DNA from: an uncultured Dehalococcoidia bacterium
GTDB taxonomy: Bacteria > Chloroflexota > Dehalococcoidia > Tepidiformales > Tepidiformaceae
NCBI GenBank assembly: GCA_938015525.1
Contig: CALLPC010000002.1
Span: 62,001 to 126,000 of the forward strand
Direction of reading: 5' to 3'
DNA length: 64,000 nucleotides
Of the stretch, positions 8,785 to 16,703 are shown piece after piece. The position numbers were made by a program, and so were the translations under genes. Position 1 is the first letter of the stretch, and each line of letters starts with the position of its first letter. The notes beneath the pieces were generated by a model that saw only the letters and a program-made list of their open reading frames with translations, was not told where the DNA came from and made no database searches.

Positions 8785-8970
8785 TCAGCCGCCCCGCTCG
8801 TGCACCACCAGCCGCACGGGGCGGCGCCACGCGGTCGCCGCATCGATCGCCGCGCCCAGCTCCCGGAATACCCCGACCGGCCGCTCTGTCCCCGCCGGCA
8901 CGAGCAGCCAGGCCTCGCCCGCCGGTACCAGGTGGAGTTCCCGTACTCCCCTTCGCTGCGGCTCCTCCAT
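8785..8970 (-). CDS. small DUF2188-like protein
   Basis: 61 residues. The order of a short strand (ELHLVPAGEAWLL), a helix that would carry the usual repeat (RELGAAIDAATAW) and a final strand (PVRLVVHERGG) matches the DUF2188 pattern of small proteins with no known function. The ATG at 8970 has a G-rich stretch upstream. Divergent from the LOG-family gene. Weakly supported because of its size. Confidence 0.5.
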   Translation of the reverse strand: MEEPQRRGVRELHLVPAGEAWLLVPAGTERPVGVFRELGAAIDAATAWRRPVRLVVHERGG

Positions 8971-9065
8971 ACCCCCACTATCGGCAGCCGCCCCCACGCC
9001 GGCGTAGGGAATCGCCCCCGGTCCCCCCGCTCCTCCCCCCGCCGGCCCGCACGCCGCCTACCCGA

Positions 9066-9071
9066 TAGACT
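9066..9071 (+). promoter_or_regulatory. -10 hexamer of a leaderless LOG-family gene
   Basis: TAGACT ends six bases before the ATG at 9078, so transcription would begin at or next to the start codon. No ribosome binding site is visible. Same arrangement as at 10907, 12089 and 33165. Confidence 0.45.
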
Positions 9072-9077
9072 TGCCCC

Positions 9078-9863
9078 ATGCCCGATGACGTTCGCCACCT
9101 CCCCGTGCCGCCAGCCCGTGCCCCCGAATGGGGCAAAGCCCCCGACGGTGCCGATGAGCGCCGCTTCCTCGAAGGCCCCGCCGACCGCGGTTCAGAGTTC
9201 CTCCGCGTCCTCCGCATCGGCAGCGAATTCATCCGCGGATTCCGAAAGCTCCACTTCGTGGGCCCCTGCGTCACTATCTTCGGCTCCGCCCGTTTCACCG
9301 AAGACCACCCCTACTACGACCTCGCCCGCCGCGTCGGCCAGGCCGTCGCCCGCGAAGGCTTCACCGTCATGACCGGCGGCGGCCCCGGTCTCATGGAAGC
9401 CGCCAACCGCGGTGCCAGGGACGTCGGCGGCCACTCCGTCGGCTGCAATATCGAGCTGCCCCGTGAACAGGAGCCGAACCCCTACCTCGATACTTTCGTC
9501 GAATTCCGCTACTTCTTCGTCCGCAAAGTCATGCTCGCCAAGTACTCTTACGCCTTCATCGCCCTGCCTGGCGGCTTCGGTACCCTCGACGAACTCTTCG
9601 AAATCGCGACCCTCATCCAGACCCAAAAAATCCGCGACTACCCCTGCATCCTCATCGGCGTCGATTTCTACGAGCCGCTCATGGACTTCATGCTCAACCG
9701 CCTCGTCGCCGCGGGCACCATCGACCCCGAAGACCTCGACCGCCTCGTCCTCACCGACTCCCCCGAGGAAGCGGCGGCCCTCGTCCGCGAGGTTGGCATT
9801 CGGAAATTCGGCCTTCGCTACCGCCAGGCTGCGCCGCGCCGCCGCCGGTTCCTCTTCGAATAG
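9078..9863 (+). CDS. LOG family protein (nucleotide 5'-monophosphate nucleosidase / cytokinin riboside hydrolase-like)
   Basis: 261-residue Rossmann-like protein of the LOG family, long annotated as lysine decarboxylase in error. Diagnostic motifs are TGGGPGLMEAANRGA (near residues 99-113) and PGGFGTLDE (164-172), whose Arg and Glu form the nucleosidase site. Members cleave N6-modified AMP or purine/pyrimidine monophosphates to base and ribose 5-phosphate. The first 55 residues are charged and variable. Single gene with an apparently leaderless promoter, ending at a hairpin at 9899-9922. Confidence 0.9.
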   Translation: MPDDVRHLPVPPARAPEWGKAPDGADERRFLEGPADRGSEFLRVLRIGSEFIRGFRKLHFVGPCVTIFGSARFTEDHPYYDLARRVGQAVAREGFTVMTGGGPGLMEAANRGARDVGGHSVGCNIELPREQEPNPYLDTFVEFRYFFVRKVMLAKYSYAFIALPGGFGTLDELFEIATLIQTQKIRDYPCILIGVDFYEPLMDFMLNRLVAAGTIDPEDLDRLVLTDSPEEAAALVREVGIRKFGLRYRQAAPRRRRFLFE

Positions 9864-9894
9864 CCCGCCCCGGTCATCGACCCGGGCACAGCCC

Positions 9895-9922
9895 AAAAGG
9901 GCCGCGGCGTTCGCCGCGGCCC
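9895..9922. terminator. intrinsic terminator, U-run on the minus strand
   Basis: Perfect 10-bp stem (9899-9908 with 9913-9922) with loop GTTC. On the minus strand the stem is followed by TTTT, so it best serves the hydratase gene (-), but can also stop the LOG gene (+). Confidence 0.75.
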
Positions 9923-9947
9923 CTCTACCCCATCAGCCGGTCGCGTG

Positions 9948-10805
9948 CTAGCCGCGCACCGTAATCGCAGCGTTCGTGATGACCGGCGTGCCCCGCTCCT
10001 TCGTCTGCGCCGCCACGAGAATGGTGTTCCCCTCGCGCCAGTACGAGGTCACGATAGTCTCGCCCGGGAACACCACCCCGGCAAATCGCGCCTGGTAGCG
10101 CGCGACCATCGCCGTGTCACCGCCCAGCGCGTGGTCCACCACCGCCTTGCAGACGACCCCGAACGAACACAGCCCGTGCAGGATCGGGCGGTCGAACCCG
10201 CCCATCTTCGCGAAGTCCGGGTCCGCGTGCAGCGGGTTCTTGTCGCCCGAGAGCCGGTACAGCAGCGCCTGCTGCGGCAGCGTCTTCGACTCCACCGTGC
10301 CGTCCGGCGTCCGACCCGGCGCCTCGTTCCCCGCCGGCGGCCCGCTCTCCCCGCCGAAGCCGCCCTCGCCCCGCAGGAAGAGCGAGAACCGGTTCACGAA
10401 CAGCGGCTCCGCCTCGCCCTTCAGCTTCGTCTCCGTCTCCAGCACCACCAGTGCCGCCTTCCCCTTGTCATAGATGCCCGCCACCTTCCCGCTCGTCTCC
10501 ACCTCCCCCTCCACCGGGATCGGCTTCCGAATCTCCAGGTCCTGCTCCCCGTGCAGCAGGAGCGCCGGGTTGAACTGCAGCCCCGGCACCTGCCCAACAC
10601 CGCCGAGCGACCCGAACGCCGGGATGACCCCGAAGCTCGGCAGCACCTTCAAATTCCGTTCATACGTGTACGCCAGCTCGTTCGGGTCCGTCGGCGGGTC
10701 CCCCGCCCCAATCCCGAGGTGATACAGGATGACCCGGTCACGGTCCCAGCGGAACGAACCGCCCTGGATCGGCGCCCCGAGCGCCTTCGAAGGATCGATT
10801 GGCAC
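9948..10805 (-). CDS. MaoC-family (R)-specific enoyl-CoA hydratase 2-type protein
   Basis: 285 residues made of two hot-dog domains, as in the hydratase-2 part of eukaryotic multifunctional enzyme 2. The N-half has YTYERNLKVLPSFGVIPAF, and the C-half has the complete hydratase-2 motif YRLSGDKNPLHADPDFA with catalytic Asp and His, then RPILHGLCSFG. Likely hydrates trans-2-enoyl-CoA to (R)-3-hydroxyacyl-CoA. The GTG at 10805 with GAGGT eight bases upstream fits the family start; the longer open frame upstream is Arg/Gly filler. The SDR at 16704-17603 is a plausible dehydrogenase partner by family, but is not adjacent. Confidence 0.9.
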   Translation of the reverse strand: MPIDPSKALGAPIQGGSFRWDRDRVILYHLGIGAGDPPTDPNELAYTYERNLKVLPSFGVIPAFGSLGGVGQVPGLQFNPALLLHGEQDLEIRKPIPVEGEVETSGKVAGIYDKGKAALVVLETETKLKGEAEPLFVNRFSLFLRGEGGFGGESGPPAGNEAPGRTPDGTVESKTLPQQALLYRLSGDKNPLHADPDFAKMGGFDRPILHGLCSFGVVCKAVVDHALGGDTAMVARYQARFAGVVFPGETIVTSYWREGNTILVAAQTKERGTPVITNAAITVRG

Positions 10806-10906
10806 GTCAACGACCTCGCTGTCACAGGTGTCCCGGCCGAACCTCGTTCGACCGCCCCCGAGCGTACACCTCCCGCGCGTTGCTGTCCCACCTTCGCTCC
10901 CCGCGG

Positions 10907-10912
10907 TACGCT
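10907..10912 (+). promoter_or_regulatory. -10 hexamer of a leaderless aldo/keto reductase gene
   Basis: TACGCT followed by six C bases and the ATG at 10919. No ribosome binding site is visible. A member of the repeated TAnnnT-N6-start pattern. Confidence 0.35.
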
Positions 10913-10918
10913 CCCCCC

Positions 10919-11737
10919 ATGCCCATCCCGGTCCGCCCCTTCGGCTCGACGGGCCTCGAGCTGCCCATCCTCGGCCTCGGTGCCATGGATACGCCCCACT
11001 CACCCGCCGCCGTCGAAACCGTCGCGACGGCCATCCAGCTCGGCATCCGCTTCATCGATACCGCCCGCGACTACGAGGGCTCCGAGCACCTCCTCGGCCG
11101 CGTCATCCGCGAACGCGGCGCCCCCGGCGCCGTCTTCGCCAGCAAGACCTTCCGCCGAACCGCCGCCAGCGCCCAGTACGACATCGACCGCTCCCTCCAG
11201 GTGCTCGGGCTCGAGACCATCGACCTCTACCAGCTCCACGACGTCTCCACCCCGGAGGCCTGGGCACACGTCATGGCCCCCGGCGGCGCACTCGAAGGCC
11301 TCCGGACCGCCGCCGAGCGCGGCGCCATCCGGTTCATCGGTCTCTCCACCCACAGCCTCGATATCGGCCGCCTCGCCATCGATTCCGGCGCCTTCGACGC
11401 CCTCATGCTCGAATACTCCGCCTTCTATCCCGATTCGCGGCACCTGCTCGACCTCGCCGCCGACCGCGGCGTCGCCGTCATCGTCATGCGGCCCCTCGGC
11501 GGCTCCGGCCGCACCAGTGCCATCCGCGGCCTCCTCGCCCGCGGTCAGGCCGGCATCCTCACCCCCGCGAACCTCCTCCGCTACGTTTGGACCCACCCCG
11601 CCGTCTCGGTCGCCATTCCCGGTGCCCGCTACCCCGACCGCGTCCGCGCCAATGTCAGCGCTGCCGAGGCCTTCACCCCGATGTCGACCGCCGAGCAGCA
11701 GGAGCTCGAGGCCGCTGCCGCCCGCCTCTACGATTGA
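10919..11737 (+). CDS. aldo/keto reductase
   Basis: 272-residue TIM-barrel NADPH oxidoreductase. The catalytic tetrad is visible: Asp47 and Tyr52 (DTARDYEGSE), Lys76 (FASKTF) and His107 (YQLHDVS). The motif DTARDYEGSEHLLGRVI is typical of the family. It reduces aldehydes or ketones; substrate unknown. The ATG at 10919 is the first that leaves a normal AKR N-terminus (PVRPFGSTGLELPILGLG). Single gene divergent from the hydratase. Confidence 0.92.
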   Translation: MPIPVRPFGSTGLELPILGLGAMDTPHSPAAVETVATAIQLGIRFIDTARDYEGSEHLLGRVIRERGAPGAVFASKTFRRTAASAQYDIDRSLQVLGLETIDLYQLHDVSTPEAWAHVMAPGGALEGLRTAAERGAIRFIGLSTHSLDIGRLAIDSGAFDALMLEYSAFYPDSRHLLDLAADRGVAVIVMRPLGGSGRTSAIRGLLARGQAGILTPANLLRYVWTHPAVSVAIPGARYPDRVRANVSAAEAFTPMSTAEQQELEAAAARLYD

Positions 11738-11807
11738 CCTCCTTCCGCTCGCCGTCGCCCGCCTACGGGCGCCCGCCCGTCATCGCGAGCACGCCCCCGG
11801 CGAGCGC

Positions 11808-12011
11808 TCAGCCCTCCGCCCGCGGCGCCGAGGCGAACCCCTCCCGCTTGTGGGCCCCATCGCAGAACGGCTTCGTCGCCGAATGCCCGCACCGGCAGAG
11901 CGCAATCGTGTCCTTCGTCTCGAACGCCTTCCCCTCAGCGTCGACCAGCGTGTAGCTCCCCTTCACCAGGTACGGCCCGTTATCGCGGATTTCGATCGTC
12001 GTCTCAGCCAT
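11808..12011 (-). CDS. CDGSH-type iron-sulfur protein
   Basis: 67-residue protein with one CDGSH motif: Cys39, Cys41, Cys50 and His54 (LCRCGHSATKPFCDGAHK) bind a [2Fe-2S] cluster. Members act in electron transfer or cluster delivery. Start ATG with GAGGAG upstream. Lies between the aldo/keto reductase (+) and the lactate-utilisation genes (+), on the opposite strand. Confidence 0.92.
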   Translation of the reverse strand: MAETTIEIRDNGPYLVKGSYTLVDAEGKAFETKDTIALCRCGHSATKPFCDGAHKREGFASAPRAEG

Positions 12012-12088
12012 GTCGTGGGGTCTCCTCGCACGGGATGTTTACCTCACCATCGTGCAGACCTCCGCACAGACCGCGCAACTCGCCGGCG

Positions 12089-12094
12089 TACAAT
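12089..12094 (+). promoter_or_regulatory. -10 hexamer of a leaderless lutA-lutB operon
   Basis: TACAAT, five of six bases of consensus, ends six bases before the ATG at 12101. No ribosome binding site is present between them, and no good -35 is seen. Confidence 0.5.
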
Positions 12095-12100
12095 GCCCCC

Positions 12101-12820
12101 ATGGCCTCAGTCGCCCTGTTCGACCCCTGCTACCTCCAGGCGCTCCGGCCCGGCGACGCCGGCGATGCTCGCCGCGTCCTCGAGGCCCTCGGCGATACCG
12201 TCACCCTCATCGATGGCCGCTGCTGCGGTCAGCCGGCCTTCAACAGCGGCTTCCGCAGAGAGGCGCGCACCGTCGGTCGCCAGCTCCTCAAGGCGGCACG
12301 CACCCACAGCACCATCGTCACCACCTCCGGCTCCTGCACCGCCATGGTCCGGCATTACCTCCCCGGCCTCTGGAGCCCCCCGCGCGATGCAGCCGCGGCC
12401 TCCATCGCCTCCCGCTTCGTCGATTTCGCTAGCTACGTCGCCCGTCACCCGGGCCTCGGTCGTCTCGGCCTCCGGCTCCCCGGCGTCGTCGCCCTCCACG
12501 AATCCTGCCATTCGCGCCGCGAACTGCACGCCTCCGCCGCCATCACCGCCATCCTCAGCCACATCGATGGCCTCGAAGTCCGTGAACCCGCCTTCGCCGA
12601 AGAGTGCTGCGGCTTCGGCGGCACCTTCGCCGTCAAGCAGCCCGAAACGTCGGTCGAGATCATGCGCGCAAAACTCGAAGCCCTCGGCGCCACCGGCGCC
12701 CGGGTCGTCGTCTCGCCCGATTACTCCTGCCTCGCCCACCTCCAGTCCGGCGCCGAAGGTCTCGGCGTCCAGCTCGAAGCCTGGACACTCCCCGAACTCC
12801 TCGCGAAGGCCCTCGCATGA
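12101..12820 (+). CDS. lutA: LutA-like (Fe-S)-binding subunit of L-lactate oxidation complex
   Basis: 239 residues with two CCG domains (Cys-Cys-Gly: GRCCGQPAF near residue 42 and EECCGFGG near residue 170) plus conserved CYLQALRPG and LHESCH motifs, as in LutA/YkgE and heterodisulfide-reductase-like proteins. Such proteins carry Fe-S clusters and pass electrons from lactate or related 2-hydroxyacids to the respiratory chain. It is coupled to lutB by an ATGA overlap. The window has no lactate permease, so the substrate is inferred from the family only. Confidence 0.88.
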   Translation: MASVALFDPCYLQALRPGDAGDARRVLEALGDTVTLIDGRCCGQPAFNSGFRREARTVGRQLLKAARTHSTIVTTSGSCTAMVRHYLPGLWSPPRDAAAASIASRFVDFASYVARHPGLGRLGLRLPGVVALHESCHSRRELHASAAITAILSHIDGLEVREPAFAEECCGFGGTFAVKQPETSVEIMRAKLEALGATGARVVVSPDYSCLAHLQSGAEGLGVQLEAWTLPELLAKALA

Positions 12821-14571
12821 CCAGCTTCCGCGACCGTGCCCGCCGAGAAATCGCCCGTGAACACCGCAGCGCGGTACTCCAGCCCATCATGCGGAAGCTC
12901 GTCGTCGATTCCCGGGCCATCCTCGCCCGCGGGCCGGCCGATGCCCGCGACCGCGCCGCCGCTGCCCGCGCCGACGCCGTCGACCGCCTCGAAGAACTCC
13001 ACCGCCGCCTCCGCGAGCAGCTCGCCCTCCGCGGCGTCGGCTATCACCGCGCGGCCACCGCCGCCGAGGCCGTCGATATCATTCGCCGGCTCCTCGGCGA
13101 TGCCCGTCGCGTCGCCAAATCCAAGTCGATGGTCGCCGAGGAGATCGCGCTCACCCCCAACCTCCGCGCTGCCGGCGTCGATGTCCTCGAAACCGACATC
13201 GGCGAATACATCGTCGACCTCGAAGGCCGAGGCCCCAGCCACATCACGGCGCCCGCCATCCACCTCAACCGCGCCCGCATCCGCGACCTCCTCGCCCGCG
13301 CGGGCGCGCCGCTCGATACCGACGACCCGGTCGTCCTCTCGCAGTACATCCGCGACGTCGTTGCCCGCTACGTCCAGGATAGCGATGCCGCCATCACCGG
13401 CACCAACACCGCCATCGCCAGCAGCGGCCGCCTCGCCATCGTCGAAAACGAGGGCAACGTCGCCCTCGGCGTCTCCCACCCGCGCAAGCACATCATCGTC
13501 ACCGGCCTCGAGAAGGTCGTCGCCGACGAAGCCGGCGCCCTCGCCGTCCTCCAGGTCCTCGCCCCGAGCGCCACCGCTCAGCCCCTGACCGCCTTCACCC
13601 ACATCCTTGGCAGTCCGCCGCCGGGCCAGGAACGCCACGTCGTCGTCGTCGACAACGGCCGCTCCCGCATCCTCGCTGACCCCCGCTACCGCGACGTCCT
13701 CCGCTGCATCCGCTGCGGCGCCTGCATGAACGCCTGTCCCGTCTATCGCGCAGCAGGCGGCCTCGCCTACGCCTCCCCCTACATGGGCCCCATCGGTGCC
13801 GTTATCTCACCCCTCCTCTGGCCTCACGGGGACCACGCCGACCTCCCCTTCGCCAGCACCCTTTGCTGCGCCTGCACCGAAGTCTGCCCTGTCGGCATCC
13901 CGCTCCACCGGATGCTCCTCGACCTTCGCGCCGACGCCGTCGAACGCGGCGCAGTCGGCGGCCGCGCCGAGCGCGCCGCCTGGAGAGCCTGGGCGGCCGC
14001 CTTCTCCCTGCCCACGGGCGCCCGGGCCGCTGCCGCCCTGGCACGGCTCGGTCTCCGTGGCGGCGGCCGCCTCCTGCGCCCTCTCTCCGCCCGCCGCGCT
14101 GACCCGCGCGTCCTCCCCGAGCCGGCCGAGCCCCACGACCCCGCCCTCCTCGCGGCCGCCGGCCCCGACCGTTCCGAACGGCCCCGGACCGCCCCGGCCG
14201 AGGTTCTCCCGCCCGCGCCTGCCGACCGCTTCCGCCTCCGGGCTGGCGAGCTGGGCGTCACGTTCCCATCGGCTGCCCCGGCCTCCGCGCTCGAGCTGAC
14301 CGCCGCCGCCGCCGTCGCCTCTACCGGGTCGGTCCTCCTCACCGGCTCCCCGGTCGACCGCCGCGCCCTGCTGGCCGCTACCGCCGTTGCACTCCGCCTC
14401 GACCCCGCGACCATCGTCGAGCACCCGGCGGGCCTCGAACCCTACCTCGGCCGCGACGACGCCCTCATCCTCACCGGCCCCAGCCGCACAGCCGACATCG
14501 AGAAGGTCATCGTCCGCGGCATCCACGGCTCCCAGGAGTACGCTGTACTCCTCGAGCCCCCCGTTGCCTGA
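12817..14571 (+). CDS. lutB: LutB-LutC fusion, lactate utilisation iron-sulfur protein
   Basis: 584 residues. Residues about 60-280 form the LUD domain of LutB, then two four-Cys clusters (CIRCGACMNACP near 297-308 and CCACTEVCPVG near 350-361) as in LutB. After a Pro/Arg-rich linker (about 400-470), the last 110 residues read like the end of LutC: VTFPSAAPASALEL, then a run ending ALILTGPSRTADIEK and IVRGIHG. LutA, LutB and LutC are normally three proteins, so this looks like lutB with lutC fused in shortened form. An ATGA overlap with lutA supports one operon. Converges on the MBL gene. Confidence 0.85.
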   Translation: MTSFRDRARREIAREHRSAVLQPIMRKLVVDSRAILARGPADARDRAAAARADAVDRLEELHRRLREQLALRGVGYHRAATAAEAVDIIRRLLGDARRVAKSKSMVAEEIALTPNLRAAGVDVLETDIGEYIVDLEGRGPSHITAPAIHLNRARIRDLLARAGAPLDTDDPVVLSQYIRDVVARYVQDSDAAITGTNTAIASSGRLAIVENEGNVALGVSHPRKHIIVTGLEKVVADEAGALAVLQVLAPSATAQPLTAFTHILGSPPPGQERHVVVVDNGRSRILADPRYRDVLRCIRCGACMNACPVYRAAGGLAYASPYMGPIGAVISPLLWPHGDHADLPFASTLCCACTEVCPVGIPLHRMLLDLRADAVERGAVGGRAERAAWRAWAAAFSLPTGARAAAALARLGLRGGGRLLRPLSARRADPRVLPEPAEPHDPALLAAAGPDRSERPRTAPAEVLPPAPADRFRLRAGELGVTFPSAAPASALELTAAAAVASTGSVLLTGSPVDRRALLAATAVALRLDPATIVEHPAGLEPYLGRDDALILTGPSRTADIEKVIVRGIHGSQEYAVLLEPPVA

Positions 14572-14586
14572 GCTGCTCCTCCGCCG

Positions 14587-15525
14587 CTACGCAAGGCACC
14601 GCAGCGGCTTCCCGCCGTTGAACGCGAGCATCTCCGCAAACATCTGGCGAAAGTCCAGCGGCGTGCCGCGCGGCTCACCCCGCAGCTCGCTGTACACCCG
14701 GTGCAGGTTCGGCACCACCCGCTCACGGTCGTGCCACTCCTCGAACTCCCCAAAATCCAGCTCGCCCGCCAGCTCCAGCGGCGGCGCGCCCCGTTCGAAC
14801 CCCTCACGTCCCACCCGCACCAGCCATTCCAGGTACCGGCGAACCTGCCCCAGCGCCTCCGGCCCCGCCACCGGCCCGTGGCCAGGCACGATCCTCTCCG
14901 CTCCCAGCGCCTCCAGCCGGTCCAGCGCGTCCAGCCACCCCCCAACCGACCCGCCCAGCGCGAACGGCGTCCCCCCGTTGAACACCAGGTCCCCGCTGAA
15001 CAGCAGCTTCCGCTCCGGGACCCAGGCCACGATGTCGTTCGTCGTGTGGGCCGGCCCCATGAAAACCAGCTCGACCCGCAGGTCGTCCACATAGACGTTC
15101 AGCCGCTCGTCGAACGTCACCGTCGGCGGTGTCACCGGGCAGTCGCCGAAATCCACCATCGGGAAGAGCGCATACGCCGCGTGCCCGACTGCGAGCACCT
15201 CCTGCCGACAGCGCTCACTCGCGATGATCGCACTCGCTGGCGCGAACATGAAATTCCCGTGCGTGTGGTCGCCGTGGCTGTGCGTATTGATCAGCGCGCT
15301 CACCGGCAGCTCCGTCACCTGCCGAACCGCCGCATGAAACGCCCGCGCCCGCTTCTCCGTCCCGGTCGTGTCGATGACCGTCGCCGAACGGCTCCCCACG
15401 ATGCAGCCCGCATTATTGAGGAACCAGCTCCCGTCCAGCTGGATGTATGCGTAAATCCCCGGGCTCACTTCTTCGATGGTCGGCGGCGGCACCTCTTCGT
15501 GCGCCGCCGGGAGCTGCGTCGACAC
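14587..15525 (-). CDS. MBL-fold metallo-hydrolase
   Basis: 312-residue metallo-beta-lactamase-fold enzyme. The metal-binding HxHxDH motif is at 82-87 (THSHGDHTHG), the third His is in GPAHTTNDI, the bridging Asp in LFSGDLVF, and the last His in VPGHGPVAG. These ligands are complete, so it should be active. Substrate unknown; quinoprotein-relay and thioesterase-like MBL proteins share this form. GTG start with GAGGGG upstream. The promoter overlaps the end of the upstream gene (15553-15558). Confidence 0.9.
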   Translation of the reverse strand: MSTQLPAAHEEVPPPTIEEVSPGIYAYIQLDGSWFLNNAGCIVGSRSATVIDTTGTEKRARAFHAAVRQVTELPVSALINTHSHGDHTHGNFMFAPASAIIASERCRQEVLAVGHAAYALFPMVDFGDCPVTPPTVTFDERLNVYVDDLRVELVFMGPAHTTNDIVAWVPERKLLFSGDLVFNGGTPFALGGSVGGWLDALDRLEALGAERIVPGHGPVAGPEALGQVRRYLEWLVRVGREGFERGAPPLELAGELDFGEFEEWHDRERVVPNLHRVYSELRGEPRGTPLDFRQMFAEMLAFNGGKPLRCLA

Positions 15526-15552
15526 CTGGCACCCCTCGCGTGTGGTGCGCGG

Positions 15553-15561
15553 AGTCTAGCA
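15553..15561 (-). promoter_or_regulatory. extended -10 of the MBL gene, overlapping a stop codon
   Basis: TGCTAGACT on the minus strand. Its TAG is also the stop codon of the MobB-FmdE gene (15556-15558). Transcription would begin near 15546, leaving a 20-base leader. Confidence 0.45.
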
Positions 15562-16587
15562 GCCCGCCCCTTCGGGGTCAGCCGCCACGGCGCAGGGCCG
15601 ACAGCGCGGCCCCGATGCGGTCAGCAGCTCCCGCCCGTCGGCCACCTCCTCCCCGCATCCGCCGCAGACCACCCGGCGCAGCGGCGGGCCCGGCAGCTCC
15701 AGCTCGCCCAGCGCCTCGGCGACCTCCCGCACCGTGAACAGCTCCTCGTCGGCCCAGCTCAGATACGCCGCCGCCTGGGCCGCATGCCGCCCCGCACCCG
15801 TCGCCCCGACCCTCTCCCGGAGGTCACCCCGCGCCGCGACTCGCACCGCCCGGCCCGTGCGCAGGTCCCAGAACGTCGCGGCGAGCTTTCCATAATCCAC
15901 AAATCGCAGCGTCCGCCTCCCCGGCCGGCAGCCCGTCACCGCCTGGATGGCGTCCGCCGCGCACCGCGCAATCTCCACCCGCACCACCAGCCGCTTCTCA
16001 CGGTCCGGCAGGTCGACCCCCAGCACTCGCCCCGCGTACCGCGCCAGGCGCGTCCCGAGAATGACCCCCGCGCAGGCGTGCTCCCCGTGTGCCTCCCGTG
16101 CCCGCCGCAGGGCCCGGTCGAGGTCCAGGTCCTGCGGCAGGAGTGCCCGGACTGCTGCCCCCGCCCGGTCCGCCGCACCGTCGATGTCCGCCAGCGACCA
16201 CGTCGCAAGCGTCACCTCCCCGGGCGCGCCCGCGATCAGTTCCGACCGGACCGTCGGAAACGGTTCCGGCGAATGCGTCTCCAGCAAAACGAGGTCGACC
16301 TCCGCCGGGAAGCTCCGGATGAGCGTTCTCGCCGCGCCGTCCCCCGGCGGGAACGTCACCTGCAGCCGGTCGGGGCAGGCGATCGCCATCGCCGCCGGCC
16401 CCGCTGCCCATACCCGGCCCGACGCCTTCTCGGGCAGGTCGAGACCGTGGTGCGTCCGCTTGGCGTACCCGACCCGGACCCCCTCCGGCGCCAGCCGCTC
16501 GATGAGCGCGCACACCATCGCCGTCTTCCCCGAGCGAGACGGTCCGCGGACGGCAACGACGGCCGGCCCGATAGTTGGCGCCTCCAT
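15556..16587 (-). CDS. MobB-FmdE fusion: molybdopterin cofactor GTPase with formylmethanofuran dehydrogenase E-like domain
   Basis: 343 residues with two parts. Residues 8-150: a MobB-type P-loop NTPase (GPSRSGKT at 15-22, then a Rossmann pattern and LLETHSPEP). Residues about 157-260: an FmdE-like domain with HGEHACAGVILGTRLA and a Cys at 220, then LRFVDYGKLAATF. The C-terminal tail has two zinc-finger-like Cys pairs (308/311 and 329/332). MobB assists attachment of GMP to molybdopterin; FmdE is an accessory subunit of a Mo/W enzyme. A role in cofactor delivery to a molybdoenzyme, perhaps the one at 35.2-39.8 kb, is inference. The ATG at 16587 is chosen because the P-loop follows at once. 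Confidence 0.82.
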   Translation of the reverse strand: MEAPTIGPAVVAVRGPSRSGKTAMVCALIERLAPEGVRVGYAKRTHHGLDLPEKASGRVWAAGPAAMAIACPDRLQVTFPPGDGAARTLIRSFPAEVDLVLLETHSPEPFPTVRSELIAGAPGEVTLATWSLADIDGAADRAGAAVRALLPQDLDLDRALRRAREAHGEHACAGVILGTRLARYAGRVLGVDLPDREKRLVVRVEIARCAADAIQAVTGCRPGRRTLRFVDYGKLAATFWDLRTGRAVRVAARGDLRERVGATGAGRHAAQAAAYLSWADEELFTVREVAEALGELELPGPPLRRVVCGGCGEEVADGRELLTASGPRCRPCAVAADPEGAGC

Positions 16588-16703
16588 GCGAGCCCCCGGC
16601 GCCGCGATAGCGGCATCTTCAGCATCCCGCCCCCGAGCACCCCGTCGCCGGTCAGAAGGCGCGAATCCCCCGTCCCTTCCGGCCCCTACCACACCACCCT
16701 CTC

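Noticed and set aside
9078-9863. Lysine decarboxylase
   Set aside because: The PGGxGTxxE motif marks LOG-family nucleosidases; the lysine decarboxylase name is a known annotation error.
9945-12860. Open frame of 971 codons on the plus strand
   Set aside because: It runs across the hydratase, aldo/keto reductase, CDGSH and lutA genes in another frame, and is Pro/Ser/Arg-rich with no domain.
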